The position numbers were made by a program, and so were the translations under genes. A stretch of DNA of 64,000 nucleotides from Candidatus Obscuribacterales bacterium (GTDB lineage: Bacteria; Cyanobacteriota; Vampirovibrionia; Obscuribacterales; Obscuribacteraceae): positions 1 to 64,000 of the forward strand of contig JAIELX010000037.1 of NCBI GenBank assembly GCA_019752635.1. Direction: 5' to 3'. This document shows positions 8,015 through 15,814 of this stretch, in pieces (the first letter of the stretch is position 1; each line of letters begins with the position of its first letter). The notes beneath the pieces are model-generated. The model was not told the origin of the DNA, ran no database searches, and worked only from the letters and a program-made list of their open reading frames with translations.

Positions 8015-9181
8015 CTAATCCGCGATGAAATTGATGGAGTGCGACTCTGATAGCTCTGGTACTTCCAGTCTTCGGGAAAGTCGTTCAAGTATCGCTGCGG
8101 GAACTGGATGTTTGCGAGCTGAGTTTCTTGAGAGGAGCTCGGCATAGGATGCAGGCTCACAGTAGACGATTCGGACACGCGCTCCATAGTTTGCGAAAAG
8201 GTCGAGCAAACCTGAACGCATAAATCGAGAGATGTTAGTGGCGTTCCAAACGAATGAAGTCCCTCTTCTCAAATAGGCTTTGGCGGATTCGCGGGCCTCA
8301 GCAATCACAGGATTTTGGTCGTCAGTGGCATCGATTTTTTGCGCGGCGCGAATGCGGTCTAATGAAATTAGGGGAGTCTCTTTCGCGCTCGTCTCAATCC
8401 AATAGTCCTTACCGGAAGCTGGCAAGCCTGACATCATGGTCACTTCTAGCTTGCGGTCGTCGTGAACTAAGCGGTCCGGCAGTTGCGACTCGCTGCGGAA
8501 ATATGAAAAACGGCTGTGATCCGAAGGAAACGTTGGAGCCTGTTTCAAACAATTGTGTTCGTTGCAGAATTGTTCGAAAAGAGCGACTCGTTCAAGCAGC
8601 TCGTTCTTGTCCGTGCATGATCTTCCGCGCACATCCGCTTCCGCCAAAAGGCACAGCCAGTTCATGCGAAGTGATAGTGCCGCTTTCAAAGTCGCTTTGA
8701 CAGGGTCTGCTTTGTCGAGAAACCACAAAGGTAAACCGGAATAGCGGACCATGCGGTCGACAGCGTGGCGCACCGCAAATGGTGCCGCTCCGTCGGGTCC
8801 GAATCCCTGCCAGAGGAGTAAGCGAGACATAGACGCACCTAGCTTGGTATGCTCGCGAGAGCTGATGTTTCCGTTTTCGTCACGCTCCGTGCATACGGGT
8901 TTGGCTATGTCGTGAAGTAAGGCCGCCAAAAATACAATCGATCGCTCGTATTCCGGTAGCTCTCGCCAGCTTTCTATGCGAGTCAGGGCCTCGCAGACCA
9001 TCATGGTATGGGTGAGAACGTCGCCTTCCGCGTGATGTTGCGGATCTTGAATGCATCCTCGTAATGCTTGTATCTCCGGAATCGTTTGAATCGCATTCCA
9101 GTCTATGCGCCAGTTCGGGGCGGTTGGTGTCAACGTCCACACGTATTGACGGGCGACATGCATATGTTTGGAATTGTTCAC
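8015..9181 (-). CDS. HD-Pnk: HD phosphoesterase fused to polynucleotide kinase
   Basis: A 388-aa two-domain RNA end-healing enzyme. Residues about 50-190 form an HD domain (His 58, then LLHDIAKP with His 90 and Asp 91), which in characterised HD-Pnk (Runella) removes 2',3'-cyclic phosphate or 3' phosphate. Residues about 245-388 form a P-loop kinase with Walker A GLPASGKD (252-259) and SLDRIR (273-278), expected to phosphorylate 5'-OH ends. It starts at GTG 9181, which overlaps the TGA of the RNA ligase gene (GTGA), so the two are translationally coupled. Together they would heal and seal cut RNA, a complete repair module. The domain order and pairing match the known HD-Pnk/ligase cluster. 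Confidence 0.9.
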   Translation of the reverse strand: MNNSKHMHVARQYVWTLTPTAPNWRIDWNAIQTIPEIQALRGCIQDPQHHAEGDVLTHTMMVCEALTRIESWRELPEYERSIVFLAALLHDIAKPVCTERDENGNISSREHTKLGASMSRLLLWQGFGPDGAAPFAVRHAVDRMVRYSGLPLWFLDKADPVKATLKAALSLRMNWLCLLAEADVRGRSCTDKNELLERVALFEQFCNEHNCLKQAPTFPSDHSRFSYFRSESQLPDRLVHDDRKLEVTMMSGLPASGKDYWIETSAKETPLISLDRIRAAQKIDATDDQNPVIAEARESAKAYLRRGTSFVWNATNISRFMRSGLLDLFANYGARVRIVYCEPASYAELLSRNSARKHPVPAAILERLSRRLEVPELSESHSINFIAD

Positions 9182-9984
9182 GAACCCGTCTCCTGTCGAA
9201 ACAGCAAGTCTTCAGCGCCGATTAGGCGATTTGGAATTATAGGCCTGTTCAGCCAATGGGAACCTGATTGCGTTACCGTCGCCAAAAATGTGTGACGAAC
9301 GAATTTGTATCGTTCCTTCACGACTCCGTTTTCTTCGACTTTGATGTAAAGTCCTTCCATCAGTGGGCTGCTATCAGTTTCTTCCAGTGTGCGTTGCTCA
9401 TCGATTTCGCGCATGCGGCAGGTTTCTGCGAGATTGTCGCTGCGCTGATCCGTGACGTAGTTCGATCGCACCAGTAGATTTGTTAGTTGCCTGCTTGACT
9501 GAAGTTCTCCCTGAAAGAGAACCGGAACTGCACTGATGGGTACGGCGGTTGCTCCAAGCAGCGACTTTCTGCGATCCGTGCTCAAGAACTGCTTGTGCTC
9601 TTTGTCGAACACGTCAAACTCGAGCCAGTAGTGAGGTAGCGCGTCGTAGAAAATTGTGTGTTTGGCATAAAGCCATTCGCCATAGGCGATGTAGCGCGTG
9701 CCCAGCACGTCGTGCAGGGCACACGCATGTGTATTGGCCCAGGTCTTGAGCAAGTTAAAGTGCTTTTCGCGCGGTCCGCCAGTCAAGAAGTGACCGCGGC
9801 TTTGAATCAGGAGCTTGCCGTCAGCTGAAAAACTGATACCACTATTGGCACCATCTAGTTTCTCCTCGACTACGATGTGACGCCCCTTGATTGCTGAGAA
9901 GGGTATAGAGTCCAGGTCCTCGTCACCTGCTTGCAGGCGCGAGCCTTCAATGTGGTGCGTACGCGGATATTTCAGTAACTCCAT
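9178..9984 (-). CDS. ATP-dependent RNA ligase (Rnl5-like)
   Basis: A 268-aa ligase that joins 3'-OH and 5'-phosphate RNA ends through a lysine-AMP intermediate. Motif I is EKLDGAN (41-47, nucleotidyl Lys 42); motif III-like LEFDVFD and motif IV-like MEGLYIKVEE with a following KFVR (motif V) occur downstream. I choose the ATG at 9984 (MELLKYPRTHH), because the KYPRT start is typical of the family; the open frame extends 11 codons upstream. It overlaps the HD-Pnk gene by 4 bp. This is the sealing half of the RNA repair pair. Codon use is less biased than in the neighbouring pepA region. Confidence 0.92.
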   Translation of the reverse strand: MELLKYPRTHHIEGSRLQAGDEDLDSIPFSAIKGRHIVVEEKLDGANSGISFSADGKLLIQSRGHFLTGGPREKHFNLLKTWANTHACALHDVLGTRYIAYGEWLYAKHTIFYDALPHYWLEFDVFDKEHKQFLSTDRRKSLLGATAVPISAVPVLFQGELQSSRQLTNLLVRSNYVTDQRSDNLAETCRMREIDEQRTLEETDSSPLMEGLYIKVEENGVVKERYKFVRHTFLATVTQSGSHWLNRPIIPNRLIGAEDLLFRQETGS

Positions 9985-10356
9985 AGGATTATCCAGTGTT
10001 CTGCAACTAATTATCATCTCACGCTCACATAAGATGTGCCAGGGCGCCAGCCGCGCTACCTGCTGGCTGTGGGAGGATCATCCCCGGGCCGTGCGTGAAT
10101 CCCCGGGGGCGGCAGGCCTGCCCGCCGAAGGCGTAGCACCCGAGACAGCGTGCGTGCGATGGTCTCTATCAGGGGGTGCTGCATGCGCGGCGCTTTGTAC
10201 CCATGAGCCTCTTCTGTAGGGTGGTGGTATTCACTTTCCTTTTCACCACTCTCAGGTCGTTACCGCTTAACCAGTCGCAGTTACATCATTGTCGGCCTTC
10301 TCGCCTTGCCTTCTTGCAAGTGTGATTGACCGCAACTTTTTTCTCGGGAGAAAACC
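9985..10356. other. GC-rich, highly self-complementary intergenic region
   Basis: No gene seen. Between 10070 and 10200 several complementary pairs crowd together: CCCCGGG (10082) with CCCCGGGG (10101), and GGCGGCAGG with CCTGCCCGCC (about 10108-10126). It is a shared leader between the divergent ligase and the 195-aa gene and could encode a structured RNA. Confidence 0.4.
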
Positions 10357-10944
10357 ATGATTGGACGCGCTTTCCATGTCGAACGAAGAATTGCGGGTGT
10401 TTGGGAATTAGTCCCGCCGCCCGACGGCAAACGTACCTGGGAAACTCACCACCACACGGGTTTGTTTTACTTGCTCTGCGGTGGTGACCCGAAGTATGTG
10501 CGCGACTCCTGCCGGCACTTCGCCGTTGCGCACATACTGCCCTGCCGTGGTTTGCCCGTCGACGTCACCGCGCAGGTCGCCGATGCGCGGGACCACACGA
10601 ACTGCGGGTGGGGCGAAACCTGGTACTCGCTGGCTGAGTTGCTCGCCTTCGGGTGGGACAACGAGGTCATCGTCGAGGAATTGGTGTGCCCCGCCGAATA
10701 CGTTCTCCTGGTCGGGGACAACCGCCTTGTGACTGACAATGACGAACTGCGCAGCTTCCTGAATCGCGAAGGTGCGGCAGTCGCGCGGCAGCGAAAATTC
10801 GGTCAGGAGAACAGCGCTTCCGGCGTCGTGCGCTACCGCGATACTTTCCGTGCGCAGAGTGGAAACTTCTTCGCCGACCTGCCTCACATCCAGGCGGCCG
10901 GTAACCCGGACGACGTCCGGATCATTGCCTGGTGGGAAGAGTAA
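10357..10944 (+). CDS. Hypothetical protein, 195 aa
   Basis: I do not recognise a family. The protein is soluble, without signal peptide or membrane segment. It has five Cys (two in the first 55 residues) and many Trp and Asp, with HTNCGWGETWYSL near residues 80-92 and a VIVEELVCPAEYVLLVGDN strand-rich stretch near 103-121. The ATG at 10357 is preceded by GGGAGAAAACC. It begins a plus-strand run with the zinc-ribbon membrane protein (35-bp gap) and the nucleotidyltransferase (41-bp gap), probably one operon. Composition and codon bias match the GC-rich gene group of this window. Confidence 0.82.
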   Translation: MIGRAFHVERRIAGVWELVPPPDGKRTWETHHHTGLFYLLCGGDPKYVRDSCRHFAVAHILPCRGLPVDVTAQVADARDHTNCGWGETWYSLAELLAFGWDNEVIVEELVCPAEYVLLVGDNRLVTDNDELRSFLNREGAAVARQRKFGQENSASGVVRYRDTFRAQSGNFFADLPHIQAAGNPDDVRIIAWWEE

Positions 10945-10979
10945 TCCACCCGGACAGTCTCTAACTGGAGGACAGAACC

Positions 10980-11414
10980 ATGAAGGGGAGCGGACTGGGT
11001 TACGCCATTCTGGCAGTCGTGATGCTCTTGCTTTACGGCATCGCAATGTTGTTCCGCGGCATCGTCAGTGCCATAGTCGGTACGGCGGTGCAGCAGGAGG
11101 CCAATCGTCAGGCAAAGGCGCGGCTTGGACAGTCGTCCTGCCCGCCGCCAGCGGCCAACACCGGATGGCAGCCACCGCCGGGGTGGAATCGTCCGGGAAT
11201 CGCGCCGACGCCGGTGTGCCGCGCACCGATGCTGGCAGACTCGGAACCCGACGTGTTGTGTCAGTGGTGCCAGCCACAGTTTCACGACGGTGGTAAGTTC
11301 TGCACCCGTTGCGGCACCTTTACGCGCTCGCGGCTCTACTGCATCTGCCACGAGTGTGCTTCCGGTCGAAAGGGTGGCTTGCGGACTTGCGAAAGCTGTA
11401 ACCAGCCGGTCTGA
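10980..11414 (+). CDS. Membrane-anchored zinc-ribbon protein
   Basis: A 144-aa protein with one N-terminal membrane helix (about residues 7-30), a Pro/Ala-rich linker, and a C-terminal Cys-rich domain with five Cys pairs or near pairs: CQWC, CTRC, CICHEC and CESC (about 85-142). This spacing suggests two zinc ribbons or a RING-like zinc fold facing the cytoplasm. GGAGG precedes the ATG. It lies in a tight run between the 195-aa protein and the nucleotidyltransferase. Function unknown; zinc ribbons of this kind usually mediate nucleic-acid or protein contact. Confidence 0.8.
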   Translation: MKGSGLGYAILAVVMLLLYGIAMLFRGIVSAIVGTAVQQEANRQAKARLGQSSCPPPAANTGWQPPPGWNRPGIAPTPVCRAPMLADSEPDVLCQWCQPQFHDGGKFCTRCGTFTRSRLYCICHECASGRKGGLRTCESCNQPV

Positions 11415-11455
11415 CCAAACTGGCGCATGGATGCGCTTTTCAGGAGGGCAATGTC

Positions 11456-12187
11456 ATGACTAAGCAACTGTCGCGCCGAGACCAGGAGCGACAGACCCGC
11501 AAACAGAAGCTCGATGCAATCGCGCGCAATGTGCTGCGCGTTATCGTCGGCTCTCATGCGCACGGCACTGCGGGCCCGACTTCCGACACTGATATTCGCT
11601 CGGTCTTCATGGTGCCGACCGCGGCGCTTGTCTCGCTGGACCCGCCGCCCGACACCGCGAAGAAGGAGAGCGAGGGCGACGACAACGCCTGGGAGCTGGC
11701 GCACTTCATGCGGTTGTGCTGCAAGGGTAGCCCCACCGTTTTCGAGGTGTTGCTGGTCGACCCGTTCGAGTGCAACGAAATCGGTACCGGATTGCGCAGG
11801 CTGATGCCGCACACTCTGGCCCGGCCGGTTATCTTCAACGCCTTCTACGGCTACGCCAGAAGGGAGAAGGGCACGTTCCTGTCGCCGCTTTCCGGGCGCA
11901 TATTCAAGAGCATGGGCCACTACCTGCGCATTTTGTACAACGGTGCCGAGATCCTGCGGACAGGCACCATGACAGTGCGCATCGTCGATACGCCTATCGG
12001 GCAAATGTGCCTGGACGCGAAGCGCGGGCTGCTCAAGGCGGAGGACGTTCTAGCCAAGGGTGAGGAACTGATTGCCGACCTGCGGCGTGCCGAAGCCGAG
12101 TCGCCCTTGCCGGAATTGCCGAACATGGAGCCGCTGAACGAGTTCTTGCTCGATGTTCGTCGCAAGCACTTCACTTGGACCGACTGA
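11456..12187 (+). CDS. Predicted nucleotidyltransferase (Pol beta superfamily, YcgL/COG3541-like)
   Basis: A 243-aa protein with the minimal nucleotidyltransferase core: GSHAHGT (32-38) followed by the metal-binding SDTD (43-46) and IRSVF strand. The remainder is helical, with an ELAHFMRLCCKGSP stretch typical of this family, which is found in bacteria and large phages. The catalytic Asp pair and GS turn are intact, so it should be active; the acceptor (tRNA, protein or small molecule) is unknown. The ATG follows AGGAGGGCAATGTC. It is the third gene of a plus-strand run and ends before a strong hairpin at 12226-12265. Confidence 0.9.
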   Translation: MTKQLSRRDQERQTRKQKLDAIARNVLRVIVGSHAHGTAGPTSDTDIRSVFMVPTAALVSLDPPPDTAKKESEGDDNAWELAHFMRLCCKGSPTVFEVLLVDPFECNEIGTGLRRLMPHTLARPVIFNAFYGYARREKGTFLSPLSGRIFKSMGHYLRILYNGAEILRTGTMTVRIVDTPIGQMCLDAKRGLLKAEDVLAKGEELIADLRRAEAESPLPELPNMEPLNEFLLDVRRKHFTWTD

Positions 12188-12225
12188 GTCGGTGGAACGC
12201 GAAGTGCGCATTAACAACCGCGAGC

Positions 12226-12265
12226 AAAGAGTCAGACGGGCGATCCTTCGCCCCTCTGGCTCTTT
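12226..12265 (+). terminator. Hairpin after the nucleotidyltransferase gene
   Basis: Arms of 18 nt (12226-12243 and 12248-12265) with two mismatches enclose a 4-nt loop and lie 39 bp past the stop codon. It probably ends the three-gene run. Confidence 0.72.
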
Positions 12266-12275
12266 CAAATCAGCC

Positions 12276-12292
12276 TACTAGATGCCGGAGTA
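12276..12292. repeat. TACT-N9-AGTA motif
   Basis: TACT and AGTA separated by 9 nt, 10 nt beyond the preceding terminator. One of six or more similar sites in the window (see findings). Confidence 0.5.
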
Positions 12293-12362
12293 AGGCCGCG
12301 CAAATGCCGTAAGGGGTGTGGGGGTAAGGGCTTGCGGGAGTCTCTCTCTGGTGCCGGTCCCG

Positions 12363-12424
12363 CGTGTCAACACGAATTCGATATCAAAAAGTCGAGACTT
12401 TGATGTCGAATTAGTGTTGACACG
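12363..12424. repeat. Long inverted repeat (26-nt arms)
   Basis: Arms 12363-12388 and 12399-12424 match at 24 of 26 positions. The stem continues inward as AAAGTC/GACTTT, leaving a loop of only 2 nt. It sits between convergent genes. It could be a bidirectional terminator or a miniature mobile element; no target duplication is evident. Confidence 0.75.
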
Positions 12425-12512
12425 CTACAGACGAGATATTAAATCGCGGTCGGCGCGCGGATGAAACGCACTCCGACTACGTTTTGATATCGCCGTTGCC
12501 TGTGACTGATTG

Positions 12513-12773
12513 TTATCGAAGCGTCAGATGCAAAAGACCGATTTTGTAGTCGGCCATGCCGTAGTAGACATCGAAGACTCGCTTGCCGAGCTCGACGCGC
12601 GGGTCGACTGCTGTCGGAAACATCACGTTGTTCACCGTGCCGATCAGTCGTCCCTGGCGGTCTCGCGTTGATGCGGGATTGAGGACGCCTTCGGCCTCGC
12701 AAGGGGCACCGTTCGGTTGCAGGGCCACTCCGAGCCGTGTGATTTCAGGAGTCAAACTAAAGAGCTGGTTCAT
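12513..12773 (-). pseudogene. GH130-type glycoside phosphorylase/hydrolase with internal deletion
   Basis: An 86-codon ORF that joins the two ends of a GH130 protein. Residues 24-42 (CEAEGVLNPASTRDRQGRL) match the N-terminal strand region, and residues 45-79 (GTVNNVMFPTAVDPR, then VFDVYYGMADYKIG) match the C-terminal blade, while the roughly 250 residues of the propeller between them are missing. The junction is in frame and the reading frame is clean, so this is either a recent in-frame deletion or a retained mini-protein. No strong Shine-Dalgarno site precedes the ATG at 12773. It cannot form the five-bladed catalytic propeller. A large inverted repeat lies just upstream and another just downstream. 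Confidence 0.75.
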
Positions 12774-12803
12774 TTTTTTGCTTTCTAATAGCATGAATCG
12801 GCA

Positions 12804-12880
12804 AGTCGAGAGTGCACCGCAGGCAATACCATCGCATTGGGTTTGTCGTGAGATGGTATTGGCGAGATGCACTCTCGACT
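12804..12880. promoter_or_regulatory. Bipartite leader inverted repeat
   Basis: AGTCGAGAGTGCA (12804) pairs perfectly with TGCACTCTCGACT (ending 12880); inside, CAATACCATC pairs with GATGGTATTG, separated by a 7/6-nt internal loop, with an 18-nt apical loop. It is 31 bp upstream of the truncated GH130 start. It could be an operator or RNA leader structure. Confidence 0.6.
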
Positions 12881-13070
12881 GGATGATAAGTGCCACAAGG
12901 AGTGAAGTTGTTGATACTTGCACCCTAGAACAAACTCTGCTTGCATTCATGATTCGGCGGCCGCCAATTGTTGATTAAACAACACCGGAGCGCCGCGAGT
13001 TTGGAGGCAAAGAGCATAGCTAGTGATGCTCATGCTGCGTTGTGACGCTTCGTTGTGCCGCGCTCCAGAA

Positions 13071-13781
13071 TTACTCTTTCGGGAATGTAACAGTCGCGAT
13101 GAGATGATTCAGCACTTGGTCGAATGATACGCGGCATGTTTGACGGTTCAACATTGAGGTGAGCTCGCGCCTGCCCAGTAAATGCAAGTGTTCGGGGTTG
13201 TCGTCTTCGTGAGACGGAACAGAAAGAATTACGGCCGATGATGCTACCCGTAGTGCCTCGTCAATGGCATCTTCGGGACCGTCCATGTGTTCGAGTACCT
13301 CCAGGAGCGTCACCAGATCAAAGCTGTTCGCGTTGAAACTCAAGCAGCCGGCACCCATGACGTGTGCGTTAAGAGTTTCCACTCCGCCGGCTTTGACCGC
13401 CAATATATCTGCTACGCGGTCTTCTCGCACGTCAATGCAAGTAACGGGAAGATGCGGGAATTCATTCAAGACCGGCCACAAAAAGGCGCCGCGGCCGGAG
13501 CCGACATCGAGCAACGACCCGGGATTGAAGCCCTTGATCGCCCCGAGCACACGACTGACTCTAGCTAAACCCATTGTGCGTTTGAACTTGTGCAAGCGAA
13601 GCCCTTGTTGTGCGCCGTACTCGACCAGGGTGGCTAGCTCGTTGTTCGACAACTCATCCAGATGCGCAGCTCGCAGCTCCGGCAGGTGTTCGTCCATCGC
13701 GGCCAGGGCGAATCGTCCTCGAACATACGCTGCTGCTAGACGCAAGAAATACTTTTCGCCCAGTTCCTCATGGTCTTGCAA
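13071..13781 (-). CDS. Class I SAM-dependent methyltransferase
   Basis: A 236-aa protein. The N-terminal 85 residues are helical; the Rossmann methyltransferase domain begins at SLLDVGSGRGAFL (89-101), the SAM-binding motif I, followed by CIDVRED (motif II Asp) and LLEVLEHMDGPEDAIDEALRV (a typical type 11 motif IV region) and then ILSVPSHEDDNPEHLHLL. The start is TTG at 13781 with GAGGAG nine bases upstream; no ATG fits. The acceptor is unknown. Related methyltransferases that modify RNA 3' ends (Hen1) keep an ExxEH motif, and EVLEH is present here, but this motif also occurs in small-molecule enzymes, so no RNA role is claimed. Confidence 0.88.
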   Translation of the reverse strand: MQDHEELGEKYFLRLAAAYVRGRFALAAMDEHLPELRAAHLDELSNNELATLVEYGAQQGLRLHKFKRTMGLARVSRVLGAIKGFNPGSLLDVGSGRGAFLWPVLNEFPHLPVTCIDVREDRVADILAVKAGGVETLNAHVMGAGCLSFNANSFDLVTLLEVLEHMDGPEDAIDEALRVASSAVILSVPSHEDDNPEHLHLLGRRELTSMLNRQTCRVSFDQVLNHLIATVTFPKE

Positions 13782-14186
13782 GTCCGTTATCTCCTCGGGA
13801 AGCCGTTAGTTCCACCGTGGGCAATTACATCACGTGACAGTCTGAATGGTTACAGCTAGCGCTAGCCTGCCTCGGGCTTAAATGTATCTCACTTGGGCCG
13901 TGGAGAGCGGACTTTCGCCTCAAGGGACGGTGGGCTTCGCCCGACCGCCCCTTGATTACTGTGCGTGATTTTCTGTTATCTATCTGTATCACTAGTCTTT
14001 CTCTTTAAGAACTCAATAACACCCCTAACCTATAGCCGTATCGCACCATCGCCCCAAGCCGCACTGACGAGTCGTCAGCCGGAGTGGTCCGTTGTGCTGT
14101 TTTTCGTAACGAACACCAGGTTCGCCTGCAACACGAAAGGTCGTTGACATGACCTGCTAAACGCTAACGCGTAACTGGAGAAAAAC
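13782..14186. other. Divergent promoter region
   Basis: No gene. It separates the minus-strand methyltransferase from plus-strand corA. A hairpin of the form CAAGGG/CCCTTG with inner CGG/CCG and GGGC/GCCC lies at 13921-13954 around a TTC loop. Confidence 0.5.
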
Positions 14187-15305
14187 ATGTCGAACACATC
14201 CAAACAGCTTTTGGAGATGCTGCGTGCCACCACCACCACGCCCCCACGCATGCGCGCTTACACATACGGGCCCGAGCAGGAACTGCAGGAGCACGTATTG
14301 ACCGAGGTCGGTCAGCTCGTTGACCTGAAGGACAGAAGCGCAGTTATCTGGGTGAACATCGACGGACCTTGCGGCAACGAGATCCTGGCCGCCTTCGGCG
14401 CAATGTTCAAGCTCCACCCCCTGGCGCTTGAAGACGTTGCCAACACCGACCAGCGCGCCAAAGTGGAAGAGTACCCGAATCACTACTTCGTGGTGTCGCG
14501 CATGGTGTCGCTGAAAGACCATAAGCTGGAGACGGAACAGCTGAGTGTCTTTCTCGGCAAGAACTTCCTGCTTACGTTCCAGGAGAAGCCTGGCGGCGAC
14601 TGTCTTGATCCCGTGCGCGAACGTCTTCGTCGCAGTCAGGGCCGCATTCGCGAACTCGGTGCCGACCACCTCGCGTACGCGATCATGGATGCGGTTATCG
14701 ACGGCTACTTCCCGATTCTCGAAGACATCGAGGAAGAACTGGAAGAGCTGGAAGAAAAGCTCGATGGTAACGACAAGCAGCCGCCATCCCCGCGGTTGGT
14801 GCGAAAGGCGCACGCCGTCCGTCGCAAGATCCAGAAGCTCCGGCATGCCGTCATGCCGAGCCGCGAAGTGGTACACAAGTTGTCGATGAACACGCGCAGC
14901 ATTCAGGAAGAAACGCGCCTGCACCTTCGCGACTGCTACGACCACGTTCTCAGGATCCTGGAAATGCTCGAAACCCACCGAGATACTTGCCTCGGTATTC
15001 GAGAACTTTACCAGACTCGGGTGGGCAACCACCTGAACGAGGTGATGAAGATTCTCGCGATCATCACCACTATCTTCACTCCGCTGACGTTCATCGCCGG
15101 GATCTACGGCATGAACTTCAACCCGGACAAGTCGCCGCTGAACATGCCCGAACTGAATTGGTTCTACGGGTATCCGTTCGCCTTGGCGGTCATGGGGGCG
15201 GTGTTCCTCGGGATGTTGTTCTACCTCTATCGCCGTGGCTGGTTGACGCGAGCGGCCACGCGCGACGAAGAAGATGACGAGGACAAGCGTCGCCGTCAAA
15301 AGTAG
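14187..15305 (+). CDS. corA: CorA family magnesium/cobalt transporter
   Basis: A 372-aa channel that passes Mg2+ (or Co2+/Ni2+) through the inner membrane as a pentamer. The long cytoplasmic domain (1 to about 290) ends in the charged stalk helix (EELEELEEKLDGN near 189). The signature YGMNF is at 307-311 (GMN 308-310), at the outer end of TM1; TM2 spans about 325-350 and the tail is basic and acidic. ATG 14187 follows GGAGAAAAAC. Length and topology are normal. A false 393-codon ORF covers it on the other strand. Downstream is a hairpin at 15338-15359, then a small gene. Confidence 0.96.
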   Translation: MSNTSKQLLEMLRATTTTPPRMRAYTYGPEQELQEHVLTEVGQLVDLKDRSAVIWVNIDGPCGNEILAAFGAMFKLHPLALEDVANTDQRAKVEEYPNHYFVVSRMVSLKDHKLETEQLSVFLGKNFLLTFQEKPGGDCLDPVRERLRRSQGRIRELGADHLAYAIMDAVIDGYFPILEDIEEELEELEEKLDGNDKQPPSPRLVRKAHAVRRKIQKLRHAVMPSREVVHKLSMNTRSIQEETRLHLRDCYDHVLRILEMLETHRDTCLGIRELYQTRVGNHLNEVMKILAIITTIFTPLTFIAGIYGMNFNPDKSPLNMPELNWFYGYPFALAVMGAVFLGMLFYLYRRGWLTRAATRDEEDDEDKRRRQK

Positions 15306-15337
15306 CGCCCACCGGCGCTGCTGGTTGTCTGTTCCCA

Positions 15338-15359
15338 AGCCCGGAGTTTACTTCGGGCT
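15338..15359 (+). terminator. Short hairpin after corA
   Basis: AGCCCG / CGGGCT with a 10-nt loop, 33 bp past the corA stop and followed by GCCTTCGTT. Weak terminator candidate. Confidence 0.4.
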
Positions 15360-15419
15360 GCCTTCGTTCTCACAAGCACTCACCTGAATCAGGGCTTCGG
15401 CCCGCAAGGAGAATCTGTC

Positions 15420-15692
15420 ATGGCTCACAAGCTTGGCGACACCATCATCCCGACCGAGGTCGGCGATTTCTACGCGAACTGGATGCCCGGTGCGCCGGTC
15501 GTCACGACGCGCGACAGCGAAGAGACCGCTCCGGACTGGAACAAGGTCCGCCGCGGTCGGCCCCTGCCCGCCGGTGGCAAGTCCAGCGCGCAGATGGCGC
15601 AGGAGGGTTGGGTCGGGCTGTATCTGACCACCCCGAAGGACCCGCCTGCCGGCGCGGTCAAGGTGGCCTGGTTCCAGGAACCGTCCGCCTGA
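15420..15692 (+). CDS. Small hypothetical protein, 90 aa
   Basis: A clean small ORF with AAGGAGAATCTGTC in front of its ATG and the same biased GC-rich codon use as corA. The sequence is hydrophilic, rich in Pro, Gly and Ala, without Cys, signal peptide or membrane segment. GWVGLYLTTPKDPPAGAVK near residues 63-81 suggests a small beta-rich fold. No family recognised. It is followed by a hairpin at 15741-15778. Confidence 0.75.
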   Translation: MAHKLGDTIIPTEVGDFYANWMPGAPVVTTRDSEETAPDWNKVRRGRPLPAGGKSSAQMAQEGWVGLYLTTPKDPPAGAVKVAWFQEPSA

Positions 15693-15740
15693 GTCCGGCG
15701 GGGCTGCTCCGGTCAGTGTTGCAATAACCGAACAGGTAAC

Positions 15741-15778
15741 GCCGAGCCACCGCATGCATCGCATGTGGTGGCTTCGGC
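15741..15778 (+). terminator. Hairpin terminator
   Basis: GCCGAGCCACCGCATG pairs with GCATGTGGTGGCTTCGGC with small mismatches around a 4-nt loop, 49 bp past the 90-aa gene. Confidence 0.6.
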
Positions 15779-15814
15779 TTACCGTTTCTCCTTCTCGTCT
15801 TTTTGGAGATCCAC

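Noticed and set aside
7829-12335. GGGGGTAAGGG-TTGC shared by 7829-7844 and 12320-12335
   Set aside because: Only 16 bp with one mismatch, no common flanks; could be chance in a GC-rich window.
13071-13781. Hen1-type RNA methyltransferase
   Set aside because: EVLEH is also common in small-molecule methyltransferases and the second Hen1 histidine spacing is not convincing.
14157-15338. 393-codon minus-strand ORF across corA
   Set aside because: Exact shadow of corA in a high-GC, biased gene; composition is unnatural (His/Arg/Val rich) and no start site.
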